This document shows positions 1-7,596 of a stretch of DNA of 12,300 nucleotides, piece by piece (within the stretch, counting starts at the first letter, position 1; each line of letters begins with the position of its first letter). Source of the DNA: Tannerella sp. (GTDB lineage: Bacteria > Bacteroidota > Bacteroidia > Bacteroidales > Tannerellaceae); the NCBI GenBank assembly GCA_031268395.1, contig JAIRXI010000243.1, forward strand, positions 1 to 12,300, in the 5' to 3' direction. The notes beneath the pieces were generated by a model. It was not told the DNA's origin, did not search any database, and saw only the letters and a list, made by a program, of their open reading frames with translations. Made by a program: the position numbers and the translations under genes.

Positions 1-1058
1 CTGATCGCGTCGGTTTCGCGATAGGCGAAGGTGACGTTTTTCAGTTCGATGTCGAAATTCGACAGCACGACTGTTTCGTCGCCCGTCACGACTGTTTCGC
101 CGCGGAGTTTTTGCATGCGCCGGGTGGAGATCAGCATGTAGAAAAATTCGGGCATCAGCGTGAGAATGACAATCAGCGGGGAATAGATTTTGATGCTGAC
201 GATGGCGAACGTCAGGAATTTGACGGCGTCGAAACCGCCGTCGGCAAGCAGCAGCACGCCAGCCAGCACAACCAGGCCGATGCCCGTCTGCATGATCATC
301 ATGGCCAGGGTGATGAACGTGCCCGTCAGCCCTTCAAACCGGATCGCATTCCGCCTCATGCCGTACAGGGATTTCCGCAGCGATTCGAATTTCTCGCCCG
401 AAAGACCGAACGCCTTTACCACCTTGATGCCGTCCAGGTATTCCTGAATCCGGTCGGAGACATCCAGCTTCGCCTGTACATGCCGTTCGCCCAGTTTTTC
501 CTGGAGTTTCCGGCTGAAAAAGATCAGTCCGAACGACACGGGCAGGGCGGCAAACAGGGCCAGCGAAAGTCGCCAGTCGTAAAAGGCCAGCATCACGCAG
601 GCCAGCGTGACGGTGATGATGTTGGCAAAAAGTCCGGGCACCACGTGGCTCATGACGTGCTCGACGGATGTGCAGTCGGCCATCATGTTGGTCGTCAGTT
701 CGGACAGGTCTCTGTTGTTGAAGAAACTCATCGGCAGTTTGCGGATGCGTTCGGCCACGTCCAGGCGGATTTTTTCCGACTCGCGGTACGCCACCACGTA
801 GGTTTGGCGGTATTCGTTGCGGCAGGCAAAAAAGTAAAGCAGGGCGGCGACAATGCCGCAACCCAGCCAGCACCACAGTTTTTCGGTATCCGGCGGCCTG
901 CCGCTCGCCAGAGGCTCGAGCAGGGTGACAATAACCTGTATCATTACAACGAAAGGCGGCAGGAGGGTGAGGTTGGAAATCACAACGGCCGCAACGGCCC
1001 GCCTGAAGTTGCGGTATCCCTCGTCGGACAGGCCCAGGAGTGTCTTTATCCTTTTCAT
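1..1058 (-). CDS. ABC transporter, membrane domain plus start of ATPase domain (partial, runs off left edge)
   Basis: Reading from an ATG at 1058 on the minus strand gives an open frame of 352 codons to the window edge, beginning MKRIKTLLGLSDEGYRNFRR. It is a half-transporter of the exporter fold. Hydrophobic segments lie near residues 22-45, 62-80, 135-180 and 255-300. Typical intracellular-loop text is present, such as KLPMSFFNNRDLSELTTNMM and FYDWRLSLALFAALPVSF. The ATPase domain has only begun at the edge (IELKNVTFAYRETDAI, the A-loop region with its aromatic Tyr), so Walker A and later motifs are outside the window. Its ATG overlaps the TGA of the preceding ABC gene (ATGA, 1055-1058), which implies translational coupling and a heterodimeric transporter. 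Substrate and direction are not shown. The pair reminds me of the IrtAB/YbtPQ branch of exporter-fold ABC proteins, but that is recollection rather than proof. Confidence 0.9.
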   Translation of the reverse strand, partial: MKRIKTLLGLSDEGYRNFRRAVAAVVISNLTLLPPFVVMIQVIVTLLEPLASGRPPDTEKLWCWLGCGIVAALLYFFACRNEYRQTYVVAYRESEKIRLDVAERIRKLPMSFFNNRDLSELTTNMMADCTSVEHVMSHVVPGLFANIITVTLACVMLAFYDWRLSLALFAALPVSFGLIFFSRKLQEKLGERHVQAKLDVSDRIQEYLDGIKVVKAFGLSGEKFESLRKSLYGMRRNAIRFEGLTGTFITLAMMIMQTGIGLVVLAGVLLLADGGFDAVKFLTFAIVSIKIYSPLIVILTLMPEFFYMLISTRRMQKLRGETVVTGDETVVLSNFDIELKNVTFAYRETDAI

Positions 1059-2893
1059 GACCGACACCCTCCTTTCCGTGCCAGCGTCCAGTCCATGGCG
1101 CCGGTATACTGTTGCCAGAGGCGGCTGTAGCGTCCGCCGGCATGAATCAGATCGTCATGCCGGCCTTCTTCCGACAGCCGGCCCCTGTCAATCACGGCAA
1201 TTTTGTCTGCCGCGCGCACCGTGGAAAGGCGGTGCGCGATAATAATTACGGTTTTATTTTTCATCAGTTCTTCACAAGCCTGCTGGATTTTCTGTTCGTT
1301 TTCCGGATCGGCAAAGGCCGTCGCCTCGTCCAGCACAAGGACGGGCGCGTTCTTGAGCATCGCCCGCGCGATGACGATGCGTTGCCGTTCGCCGCCGGAA
1401 AGATGTATGTTTTTCGTGCCGACAACCGTGTCGTAACCGTCCGGCAGTTGCAGGACAAAATCGTGGCACTGCGCCGCCTTTGCCGCGGCAATGGCTTCTT
1501 CGCGACTTGCGTTTCGGTTGCCGACCAGGATATTGTCCACAATGCTTTGCCTGAACAGAAACACCTCCTGGAACACGAACCCGACAATGCTCATCAGGTA
1601 GTCGCTGCTCATCTCCCGGATGTCCACGCCGCCGATTTTAACCGCGCCGCCCGTTACGTCGTAAAAGCGCGGGATCAGGTGTGCCAGCGTAGACTTCCCG
1701 CTGCCGGACGGTCCGACCAGGGCCGTAAATTCACCCTGCTTTGCCGTAAAGGTGACGTCCGAAACGGCAACGGCTTCCCCCTCGCCATTATAGGTAAAGG
1801 TGACGTTTTCAAAAGAAACGGAATATTCGCCGGTTGTCCGGGGCCGGGCTGCTTCCGCAAGCGGCGGGGTATCCAGCACCCGGTCCATGCGTTCGATACC
1901 GTCCGCCACCTGCATACCCGTCTGCGACACGTAGACAAGCTTGGTAAACGGCGTGGACAGCGAGACGGAAAAGACAAGGTAGAAAACCGCCGCCATCGCA
2001 AATGCGGGATAATCCGTCACGCTTCCCGACAGAAGGATAATGACGGGAAGCAGGAACAGGTAAACATGATTGATGATCAGCAGGAACAGTGTCATGTGTG
2101 TGCGGAAGGCCATCGTGTAATCGAAGACATATTTCCCGTAATTGCGGATAATCTCGTGGAATTTGCGGAAGGAAAAAATCGTCTGGTTGAACGCTTTCAG
2201 CACGGATATGCCGCGCACATATTCCACCGCCGCACTGTTCATTTCCTCCAGCGAATCCTGATATTTTTTGATGAAGCGCTGAGCCATGTGGCTGCCGAAA
2301 CCCGCCACCTGAATCAGGTAACTGATGATAATCGGCACAAAGCTTGCCAGTCCCATCCGCCAGTCGAACCAGAACAGGATCGCCAGCGTAACTGCCGGCA
2401 TGGCAAAAGATCCGGCAAGATCAGGGAGCTGGTGCGCGATGAACTGCTCCAGTTTTTCAATGTTTTCGTCCACGATTTTGCGCAGCTTGCCGGTCGCATT
2501 TTTGCTGTGAAAACCCAGCGGCAGCGAGGCGATATGCCGGGTAAAATCCAGTTTGAGACGGTAAAGCGTGGTAAACGCCGCCACATGCGAACACATCAGG
2601 GCGACGAAATTCAGCAGGATGGCCGCCACCGCCCCGCCGCAGGCCAGCCAGCCAAGCCGGGTTACGTGCGCATAGTCAAGCGTACTCAAATCCGCAAAAT
2701 GAAACACCAGTTCGCGGATAATGCCGTAAATGGCGATAAACGGCGTGAACGACACGATCACGCTCAGTACCGACAGCACGCACGAAGCGATGACCGGCGC
2801 TCTTTCCGTCATCGCCAGTTCCCACAGCCGTGCCATGCCCCGCTTGCGCGGACGGCCTTCTTTCGGTTCGGAAGAATGTCCGTTTTTGCTCAT
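1055..2893 (-). CDS. ABC transporter ATP-binding/permease protein (half-transporter, 612 aa)
   Basis: Complete exporter-fold ABC half-transporter. Numbering from the chosen Met, the membrane domain spans roughly residues 28-325, with an intracellular-loop motif at NATGKLRKIVDENIEKLEQF (132-151). The ATPase domain is intact: Walker A GPSGSGKS (394-401), Q-loop FQE with Q442, signature LSGGE (498-502), Walker B VLVLDE (518-523) and H-loop His554 in AHRLSTV. The motif DEATAFADPENE after Walker B is one I associate with IrtAB/YbtPQ-like transporters; this is weak evidence for a siderophore- or peptide-type substrate. The frame stays open 13 codons further upstream (ATG at 2932). The ATG at 2893 is preferred because a perfect -7 box lies inside that extension and TAAGGAT directly precedes 2893. 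The stop overlaps the start of the next ABC gene by 4 nt. It is first in a leftward operon. Confidence 0.93.
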   Translation of the reverse strand: MSKNGHSSEPKEGRPRKRGMARLWELAMTERAPVIASCVLSVLSVIVSFTPFIAIYGIIRELVFHFADLSTLDYAHVTRLGWLACGGAVAAILLNFVALMCSHVAAFTTLYRLKLDFTRHIASLPLGFHSKNATGKLRKIVDENIEKLEQFIAHQLPDLAGSFAMPAVTLAILFWFDWRMGLASFVPIIISYLIQVAGFGSHMAQRFIKKYQDSLEEMNSAAVEYVRGISVLKAFNQTIFSFRKFHEIIRNYGKYVFDYTMAFRTHMTLFLLIINHVYLFLLPVIILLSGSVTDYPAFAMAAVFYLVFSVSLSTPFTKLVYVSQTGMQVADGIERMDRVLDTPPLAEAARPRTTGEYSVSFENVTFTYNGEGEAVAVSDVTFTAKQGEFTALVGPSGSGKSTLAHLIPRFYDVTGGAVKIGGVDIREMSSDYLMSIVGFVFQEVFLFRQSIVDNILVGNRNASREEAIAAAKAAQCHDFVLQLPDGYDTVVGTKNIHLSGGERQRIVIARAMLKNAPVLVLDEATAFADPENEQKIQQACEELMKNKTVIIIAHRLSTVRAADKIAVIDRGRLSEEGRHDDLIHAGGRYSRLWQQYTGAMDWTLARKGGCRS

Positions 2894-2914
2894 ATCCTTA
2901 TGTTTTTTGGAACG

Positions 2915-2945
2915 CAAAAGTACGTGCGGCATCCGCTCCGTGCAA
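2915..2945 (-). promoter_or_regulatory. Bacteroides-type promoter for the ABC operon
   Basis: On the minus strand TACTTTTG (2922-2915) matches the TAnnTTTG -7 consensus exactly. A TTG at 2945-2943 lies 20 nt upstream, which is the expected -33 spacing. Transcription would start near 2908, leaving a leader of about 15 nt (containing TAAGGAT) before the ATG at 2893. The promoter therefore decides the ABC start codon. Confidence 0.75.
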
Positions 2946-3082
2946 TCCCTATTGTTAAGTATTTGAAGGGATAACGATACCTAATTCAATGACTGAATCT
3001 CTCCAAAGCGGTATTTCCGGAAGTTTTGTTTTGAATGTTTAACGCAAGATAACTTCTTATGGGGCAAAAAAATTGTCAGAAA

Positions 3083-3114
3083 TTTGTACGGACAAAAAAA
3101 AGTTGTTAGATTTG
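3083..3114 (+). promoter_or_regulatory. Bacteroides-type promoter for the surface-protein operon
   Basis: TTTG at 3083-3086, a 20-nt spacer containing an A8 run, and TAGATTTG at 3107-3114 give exact matches to both the -33 and -7 boxes. The expected start site is near 3121, 32 nt before the ATG at 3153 and about 596 nt before the ATG of the first giant surface protein at 3717. I see no equally good promoter between 3121 and 3717. It diverges from the ABC promoter, with about 140 bp of AT-rich DNA between them. Confidence 0.75.
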
Positions 3115-3152
3115 CGCCGGAAAAATAATACTCATTTTCGAGTCAGAACGGA

Positions 3153-3695
3153 ATGAATTTAAATAGCGCAATCCTACCCTTGCAGAAAAACAGCTATCGT
3201 TGCCGGACATTCGCAGCTTTTGCAGAGACTGTTCGTACACGACTGATTTTCAGCATAATAGCGGGGGGGGGGGGGGGTATTTCTGTAATATACAATGAGT
3301 TAAGCTCATTCTACAGTAAATATTCCTTTCCCGCTTACCTCTATTGTACGCCATCCGGTTTTGCGCACAAAGCATACCATTCAAAAAAACTCCATAAAAA
3401 ATTATCGCTTTCATCATACGTGCAAGCCCGCGAAATTATCGGGGAAGCATTGACCTTTGCGCCGCGTTGCAGCGTCCGCAAAAACGCATCCGTCACGCAC
3501 ATAAAAACGGCGCGCGCCGCCACCGGCAAGGATTTTCACGAACGGATCAGGCGACCGGAAGCCCTTGCGAGGGTAAACGGCATGAACAGTTGCGAAGCGC
3601 TGTTTTGCAAACTCAACGTCGTGCTCGAACGCCACAGCAATCTGATTGCGCGCAGGAAAAGCGAACCGCGCGCCGCCTCAAACAGTAAAATTTGA
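3153..3695 (+). CDS. Leader open reading frame of unknown function, gated by a G15 tract
   Basis: This 180-codon frame begins 32 nt after the predicted transcription start and ends 21 nt before the next ATG. I recognise no domain. The first part is AT-rich and low in complexity. From about 3420 codon third positions become GC-rich, as in the neighbouring genes (VQAREIIGEALTFAPRCSVR onward), so at least that part may be or have been coding. A run of 15 G at 3263-3277 encodes the Ala-Gly5 stretch. One G fewer leads to TAA four codons later and one G more leads to TGA seven codons later, so only tract lengths of 3n keep the frame open. It lies in the same frame as the downstream gene, separated by one TGA and seven sense codons. 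It could be a real phase-variable small protein, a regulatory leader peptide, a gene remnant, or chance. Antisense frames over 3341-3907 also exist and are no more convincing. Confidence 0.3.
   Translation: MNLNSAILPLQKNSYRCRTFAAFAETVRTRLIFSIIAGGGGGISVIYNELSSFYSKYSFPAYLYCTPSGFAHKAYHSKKLHKKLSLSSYVQAREIIGEALTFAPRCSVRKNASVTHIKTARAATGKDFHERIRRPEALARVNGMNSCEALFCKLNVVLERHSNLIARRKSEPRAASNSKI
3263..3277. repeat. Homopolymeric G tract (15 G)
   Basis: Fifteen consecutive G residues lie in an otherwise AT-rich leader, between the promoter at 3083-3114 and the surface-protein gene at 3717. Long poly-G runs are classic slipped-strand mispairing sites for phase variation of surface proteins. The exact length in any one cell may vary, and homopolymer length in an assembly is itself error-prone. 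Confidence 0.9.
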
Positions 3696-3716
3696 ATTCT
3701 ATTAAATAATAAACAA

Positions 3717-6700
3717 ATGTATGTAAGTATGGGAAAAAAATTTACCCCCAAGAGTAGCCGCAGCAATCGACCGGCGGCAAAAATCAAGATGGCCGGACGC
3801 AGTCTGTTTGCGTACGCTGCCATTGTGTTAATCATGGCATTTGCCGCGCTGCACATGCAGGCGGCAGATACCAATTCGGGCAATGCAAAGCAGGCGACAG
3901 GAAACACAGTCTGGTTTGGAAGCTATCCGCAGGCCTATTACGGATGGCCGCCTCAGAATACGGCGCCAACCGAGCCTTACGTGTTGAAATTGAATCACAG
4001 GGTACGTGACGGACAAAATCCGCCGCAAATGCGCCCCTGCTTTTTTCTGGTGCAACCCGTCAAGTGGAACGTGCTGACCGTCGATGCGCAGGGCATACTC
4101 CTTGTGGCGAGCGAAAACATCGACACTCATCCGTATAATAATGGTGGAGGAAGCACAAGCTGGAGCGCTTCGACATTGCGGACATTTCTGGCCGACTCGT
4201 TCATGCATGGAAGTACCGCGCTCCCGTCGCCGACGGATTATTTTTCGAGCGTCGAACGCAATGCGGTCGTGGTTTCTTCGCTGCTAAATCCGACTACTGG
4301 CCCCGATGTGGACGGCATATCCACAAACGACAGCGTATTTCTTCTCTCGGCCGAAGACGCCCAGACACTTTTTGCCAGCGACAATGCACGGAAAGGCTAC
4401 AACACGGATTATGCCGCATCGTACGAGAATACCTTCGATCCGCATACGGCGCCGGACGACTGGCTGACCCGTTCGCACATCAAGGGAGGACTTTTCCCGG
4501 GGCCGAGGTTTGTAACAGCAAGCGGACTGGTAAATCAGGAAGACGGACTGAACGATCGTCCTTACCAGGTCCGTCCCGCCCTGCGTCTGTCGCGGGACGC
4601 CGTGGTCATGCTCTCGGATGCGGCAGGCAAACCGGCCTATTCGGACGGCTCGCTGAAAACTACCGATATTCCCTCCGGATCTTCGCTGAAACTGACGCTG
4701 GCGGACGCTTCGCTGGCATTGACGTCGTCGAGCAATAAATATCCGATCGTGGTGCCGTCCGGAACCGTCACACTGAACTATGCCGGCGTGAGTACCGGCC
4801 CGGGACGATACGTCTCCTGCACGCTCGAAGAACAGGGCGGCAACATGCTCTACTATGCCAAACTGGCTGATGCCTCATCGGCAGCCTCCGGTACCGTGAG
4901 CATCGCCATACCCGCGGCCGTACTGGAAGGCAGCTACGTGCTGAAACTCTTCTGCGAAGCGCCGAATGCCAACCCGCAGACGCCGGATCTGGCCAGCCAG
5001 CCGGTCGTGTTCAACCTGGGCGTCAGCAACGATGCCGTCGCGCCTGCCATTACGACCGCCACGCTGTCGGACGGCATCACGGGACTGGCTTTCGACATCG
5101 CACTGACCGCCACCGGAACGCCGGCGCCCGTTTGGGAACTGTCGTCCGGGACGATTCCTCCGGGACTGACGCTCGAACCTGCCGGACAGCTCCACGGAAC
5201 GCCCACCGCGGCGGGCAGCTATTCCTTTACCCTGGCGGCCATCAACGGCGTCAGCAGCGACACGCGTCCGTATACCGTACAGATACAGGCTTCCTCGCCG
5301 CCCGTTATTACCTCGCCGGCCGCCGGCGCACTGGCTTCACAGGTGAGAGGCGTCGCATACACGCCGGTTACGGTTGTGGCCACAGGCTTTCCCGCGCCCA
5401 CGTTCGACATTATCGACGGCAGTCTGCCGCTGGGAATCACGCTGAACACGGCCACCGGAGAAATCAGCGGAACGCCTACGAAAGAGGTGAATGCCACTTT
5501 CACGGTCGAAGCAAGCAACTTCGCCGGAGTAAGCTCGCAAGCGTACAGTATTAATATTGTACCCACGGGAACGCCGGCAGCTCCGGCGTTTATCACGCCG
5601 CTGACAACGCCGCTGACGCCGCTTCCGACGGCATACGCCGACAAACTTTACTCGTTCCAGTTTGAGGTGACGGGAGTCCCTGCACCGGATTTTAGCTCGA
5701 TACCGATGCCGGCCGGGCTGACCCTCAGTAACACGGGACTGCTGAGCGGAACGCCCTTCCTCGCCGTGGCAGGACAGACCTATACGCTTCCGATTAAAAT
5801 AGAAAATACGGTCACAAGCGTGACGGAAATCTTCTCGCTGGAGATTGCCTTTCTGCTGAATCCGCCGACCCTGGCAACGCTGCCGGTCATTACGACCACC
5901 GACAGTAATCCGTTCCATGTCACGGCGACCTTTGAACGCCCCGTATCCGGACTGATCGACACGGATATTTCCGTCGTCGGAGGCTCGCCGTCCAATGTGG
6001 CAATGGATAATCCCGCAGGCTCGCCCGTCCGCGCAAGCATCTGGTCGTTCGACGTCACGCCCGATCCGACCAATTCGGACGGCACGCTGATCAAGGCATG
6101 GATCCTTCCGAACGCCGCGCTGGACGAACATGGCGCGCAGACCGTCAGCGAATCCGACACGGTCGTCGTAACCTATCGCGCCGACCGGCCTGTCGGGTCG
6201 TTCAGTTTTGCCGAAGGACAGGTATTTCTCTCCGACCCGAACGGCTTCTCGTTCACCGTCAATTCCTACGGACTGACCTCCGCCCTCTTTGTCGGCGCAG
6301 CCGCCCTGGACAGCGACAATGTCGACGGAGCAATCGAAATCACCCGCGACGGTGCGACGGTCGAAGGATGGGATGCCACCGTGAGTGGAAATACGGTGAC
6401 GGTGAACGGCGTTTTCGGCATGGGAGCCTATACGGTCACCCTCAAAGGAAACACGATTCGCAACGACCTCGGCCATTACCTGGGCCAGACGGTCGGGCAT
6501 TTCCTTGTGCAGACATCGACAAACTGGTACGAAGACTGCACGCAGACGGTTGAACTGAACTTCGCGGCTTCCGGCAGCAGCCGTCAGCTGACGGTCGAAT
6601 ATCGCGATCTGGCGGCAAGCGCTGTCGTGGCAGCGGACGGCAGTTCTGCCCCGACCTCCCTGACGGTGGCCGCAGGCAATACGGAAGCTGCCATTGAACT

Positions 6701-7556
6701 GAAATCGCTCTACATCCCGGCCCTGCAGGAAGGCGAAACGGGCGAAATCGTTATCCGGCTCGGCGGCGCGCCGCTGGCCACGCTTTCGGGACTGCACTTC
6801 TATAACCGTCCGACCGAAGATGACATCGTCTACATCCCTCCCACAACGCTTTATTCCGGATACTTTGCCCAGCTGCGCAGCGGCTCGCCGTATCTGCTGC
6901 GCAGCATTAACGGAGGAAGTACGTGGCAAAACGCATGGACGCCGCTCACGCTGACCGAACTGTCGAACATAGCGCAGGATGTACGCTTCCGCGAACCCGA
7001 CGGGTGCTATGAGACGGTCATTCCGGTATCCTCCAGCGCGAATGTCAACTACAGCATACGGCGCACAGTCATGCTGCCCGCCGTTCAGGGGATCGTCACC
7101 CTGCCGGCCGGAGGAGGCGCCTATTCTACGTTCAGCGGCGAAGACTTTGTCTTCCGCCTGACGCCGGGCGAACAGTATGCGGGGATGATTCCCGACATAT
7201 CGACCGGCCGCCTCAACGTGCCCGATTCGATAGGCGTCGTTGTGACGCCCAATGGCGACGGCTCGTTTGAAGTGCGTGTGCGCGTGGTGCGCGAACCCGT
7301 GAATATCGGGATACGGATGATAGTCGATACCAGCATCGCGAATGCCGGCGTGGAAGCCCGGCGCGTCTGGACTGCCGGCGGGCAGCTGTATGTCTCCGCC
7401 GCCCATTCGGGTGAAGCGCGCGTGTACACCACGACCGGCGCACTGGTGCGCAGTCTCTCCGTCGAAGCCGGGCAGACAAGCCGCACGCCCCTCGCGCCCG
7501 GATTTTATATCGTGGCCTTCGACGACGGAAGTAAATTTAAAGTAAGCGGATTTTAA
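3717..7556 (+). CDS. Giant secreted multi-Ig surface protein with DUF6273-like head and T9SS-type C-terminal domain (1279 aa)
   Basis: Probable exported, cell-surface-anchored adhesin-like protein. Residues 1-49 form a long signal peptide with a basic stretch and a hydrophobic core near 29-47 (LFAYAAIVLIMAFAALHMQA). Met5 and Met23 are alternative starts, and Met23 would give a conventional ~29-residue signal. Residues 63-292 resemble DUF6273: VWFGSYPQ (65-72), PVKWNVL (114-120), a TLRTFL segment, VFLLSAEDA and QVRPALRL (284-291). Three putative Ig (He_PIG-like) domains follow at about 442-525, 528-616 and 622-711, each with a PxGxTL...GxxxGTP pattern. Two further Ig-like domains lie at about 714-820 (FERPVSGLIDTDISVVGG) and 823-933. 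Residues 934-1210 form a module shared with the next gene, with Cys941 and Cys1097. Residues 1215-1279 are a T9SS type A-like sorting domain (RVWTAGGQLYVSAAHSGEAR, then VYTTTGALV and GFYIV). The end, KFKVSGF, lacks the usual basic terminal residues. No catalytic residues were recognised. It probably forms an operon with the next gene. Confidence 0.88.
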   Translation: MYVSMGKKFTPKSSRSNRPAAKIKMAGRSLFAYAAIVLIMAFAALHMQAADTNSGNAKQATGNTVWFGSYPQAYYGWPPQNTAPTEPYVLKLNHRVRDGQNPPQMRPCFFLVQPVKWNVLTVDAQGILLVASENIDTHPYNNGGGSTSWSASTLRTFLADSFMHGSTALPSPTDYFSSVERNAVVVSSLLNPTTGPDVDGISTNDSVFLLSAEDAQTLFASDNARKGYNTDYAASYENTFDPHTAPDDWLTRSHIKGGLFPGPRFVTASGLVNQEDGLNDRPYQVRPALRLSRDAVVMLSDAAGKPAYSDGSLKTTDIPSGSSLKLTLADASLALTSSSNKYPIVVPSGTVTLNYAGVSTGPGRYVSCTLEEQGGNMLYYAKLADASSAASGTVSIAIPAAVLEGSYVLKLFCEAPNANPQTPDLASQPVVFNLGVSNDAVAPAITTATLSDGITGLAFDIALTATGTPAPVWELSSGTIPPGLTLEPAGQLHGTPTAAGSYSFTLAAINGVSSDTRPYTVQIQASSPPVITSPAAGALASQVRGVAYTPVTVVATGFPAPTFDIIDGSLPLGITLNTATGEISGTPTKEVNATFTVEASNFAGVSSQAYSINIVPTGTPAAPAFITPLTTPLTPLPTAYADKLYSFQFEVTGVPAPDFSSIPMPAGLTLSNTGLLSGTPFLAVAGQTYTLPIKIENTVTSVTEIFSLEIAFLLNPPTLATLPVITTTDSNPFHVTATFERPVSGLIDTDISVVGGSPSNVAMDNPAGSPVRASIWSFDVTPDPTNSDGTLIKAWILPNAALDEHGAQTVSESDTVVVTYRADRPVGSFSFAEGQVFLSDPNGFSFTVNSYGLTSALFVGAAALDSDNVDGAIEITRDGATVEGWDATVSGNTVTVNGVFGMGAYTVTLKGNTIRNDLGHYLGQTVGHFLVQTSTNWYEDCTQTVELNFAASGSSRQLTVEYRDLAASAVVAADGSSAPTSLTVAAGNTEAAIELKSLYIPALQEGETGEIVIRLGGAPLATLSGLHFYNRPTEDDIVYIPPTTLYSGYFAQLRSGSPYLLRSINGGSTWQNAWTPLTLTELSNIAQDVRFREPDGCYETVIPVSSSANVNYSIRRTVMLPAVQGIVTLPAGGGAYSTFSGEDFVFRLTPGEQYAGMIPDISTGRLNVPDSIGVVVTPNGDGSFEVRVRVVREPVNIGIRMIVDTSIANAGVEARRVWTAGGQLYVSAAHSGEARVYTTTGALVRSLSVEAGQTSRTPLAPGFYIVAFDDGSKFKVSGF

Positions 7557-7563
7557 AACGTAG

Positions 7564-7584
7564 GGGCAACCCTTGCGGTTGCCC
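7564..7584 (+). repeat. Intergenic hairpin between the two surface-protein genes
   Basis: GGGCAACC (7564-7571) and GGTTGCCC (7577-7584) make a perfect 8-bp stem with a 5-nt loop, starting 8 nt after the first gene's stop. The following sequence is TTCAAATAAAA, not a U-tract, so it is a poor intrinsic terminator. It may instead be an mRNA-stabilising or attenuating hairpin. The sequence also resembles short palindromic repeats I recall as dispersed between genes in many bacterial genomes. Confidence 0.65.
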
Positions 7585-7596
7585 TTCAAATAAAAC

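Noticed and set aside
111..1130. Plus-strand frame (339 codons) and minus frame 334-1143 overlapping the partial ABC gene
   Set aside because: The frame from the ATG at 1058 on the minus strand gives clear ABC exporter sequence with a translationally coupled start. The others are shadows.
1112..2974. Long plus-strand frame (620 codons) opposite the ABC gene
   Set aside because: It is antisense to a gene with every ABC motif intact. Its product is rich in His, Arg and Gln with no domain, as expected for the mirror of GC-rich coding DNA.
3685..3693. Additional promoter -7 box just before the first surface gene
   Set aside because: TAAAATTTG has three rather than two bases between TA and TTTG, and no -33 box lies at the right distance.
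7564..7584. Intrinsic terminator separating the two surface genes
   Set aside because: The stem is good but no U-tract follows, and the 40-nt gap has no promoter that I can identify, so an operon is more likely.
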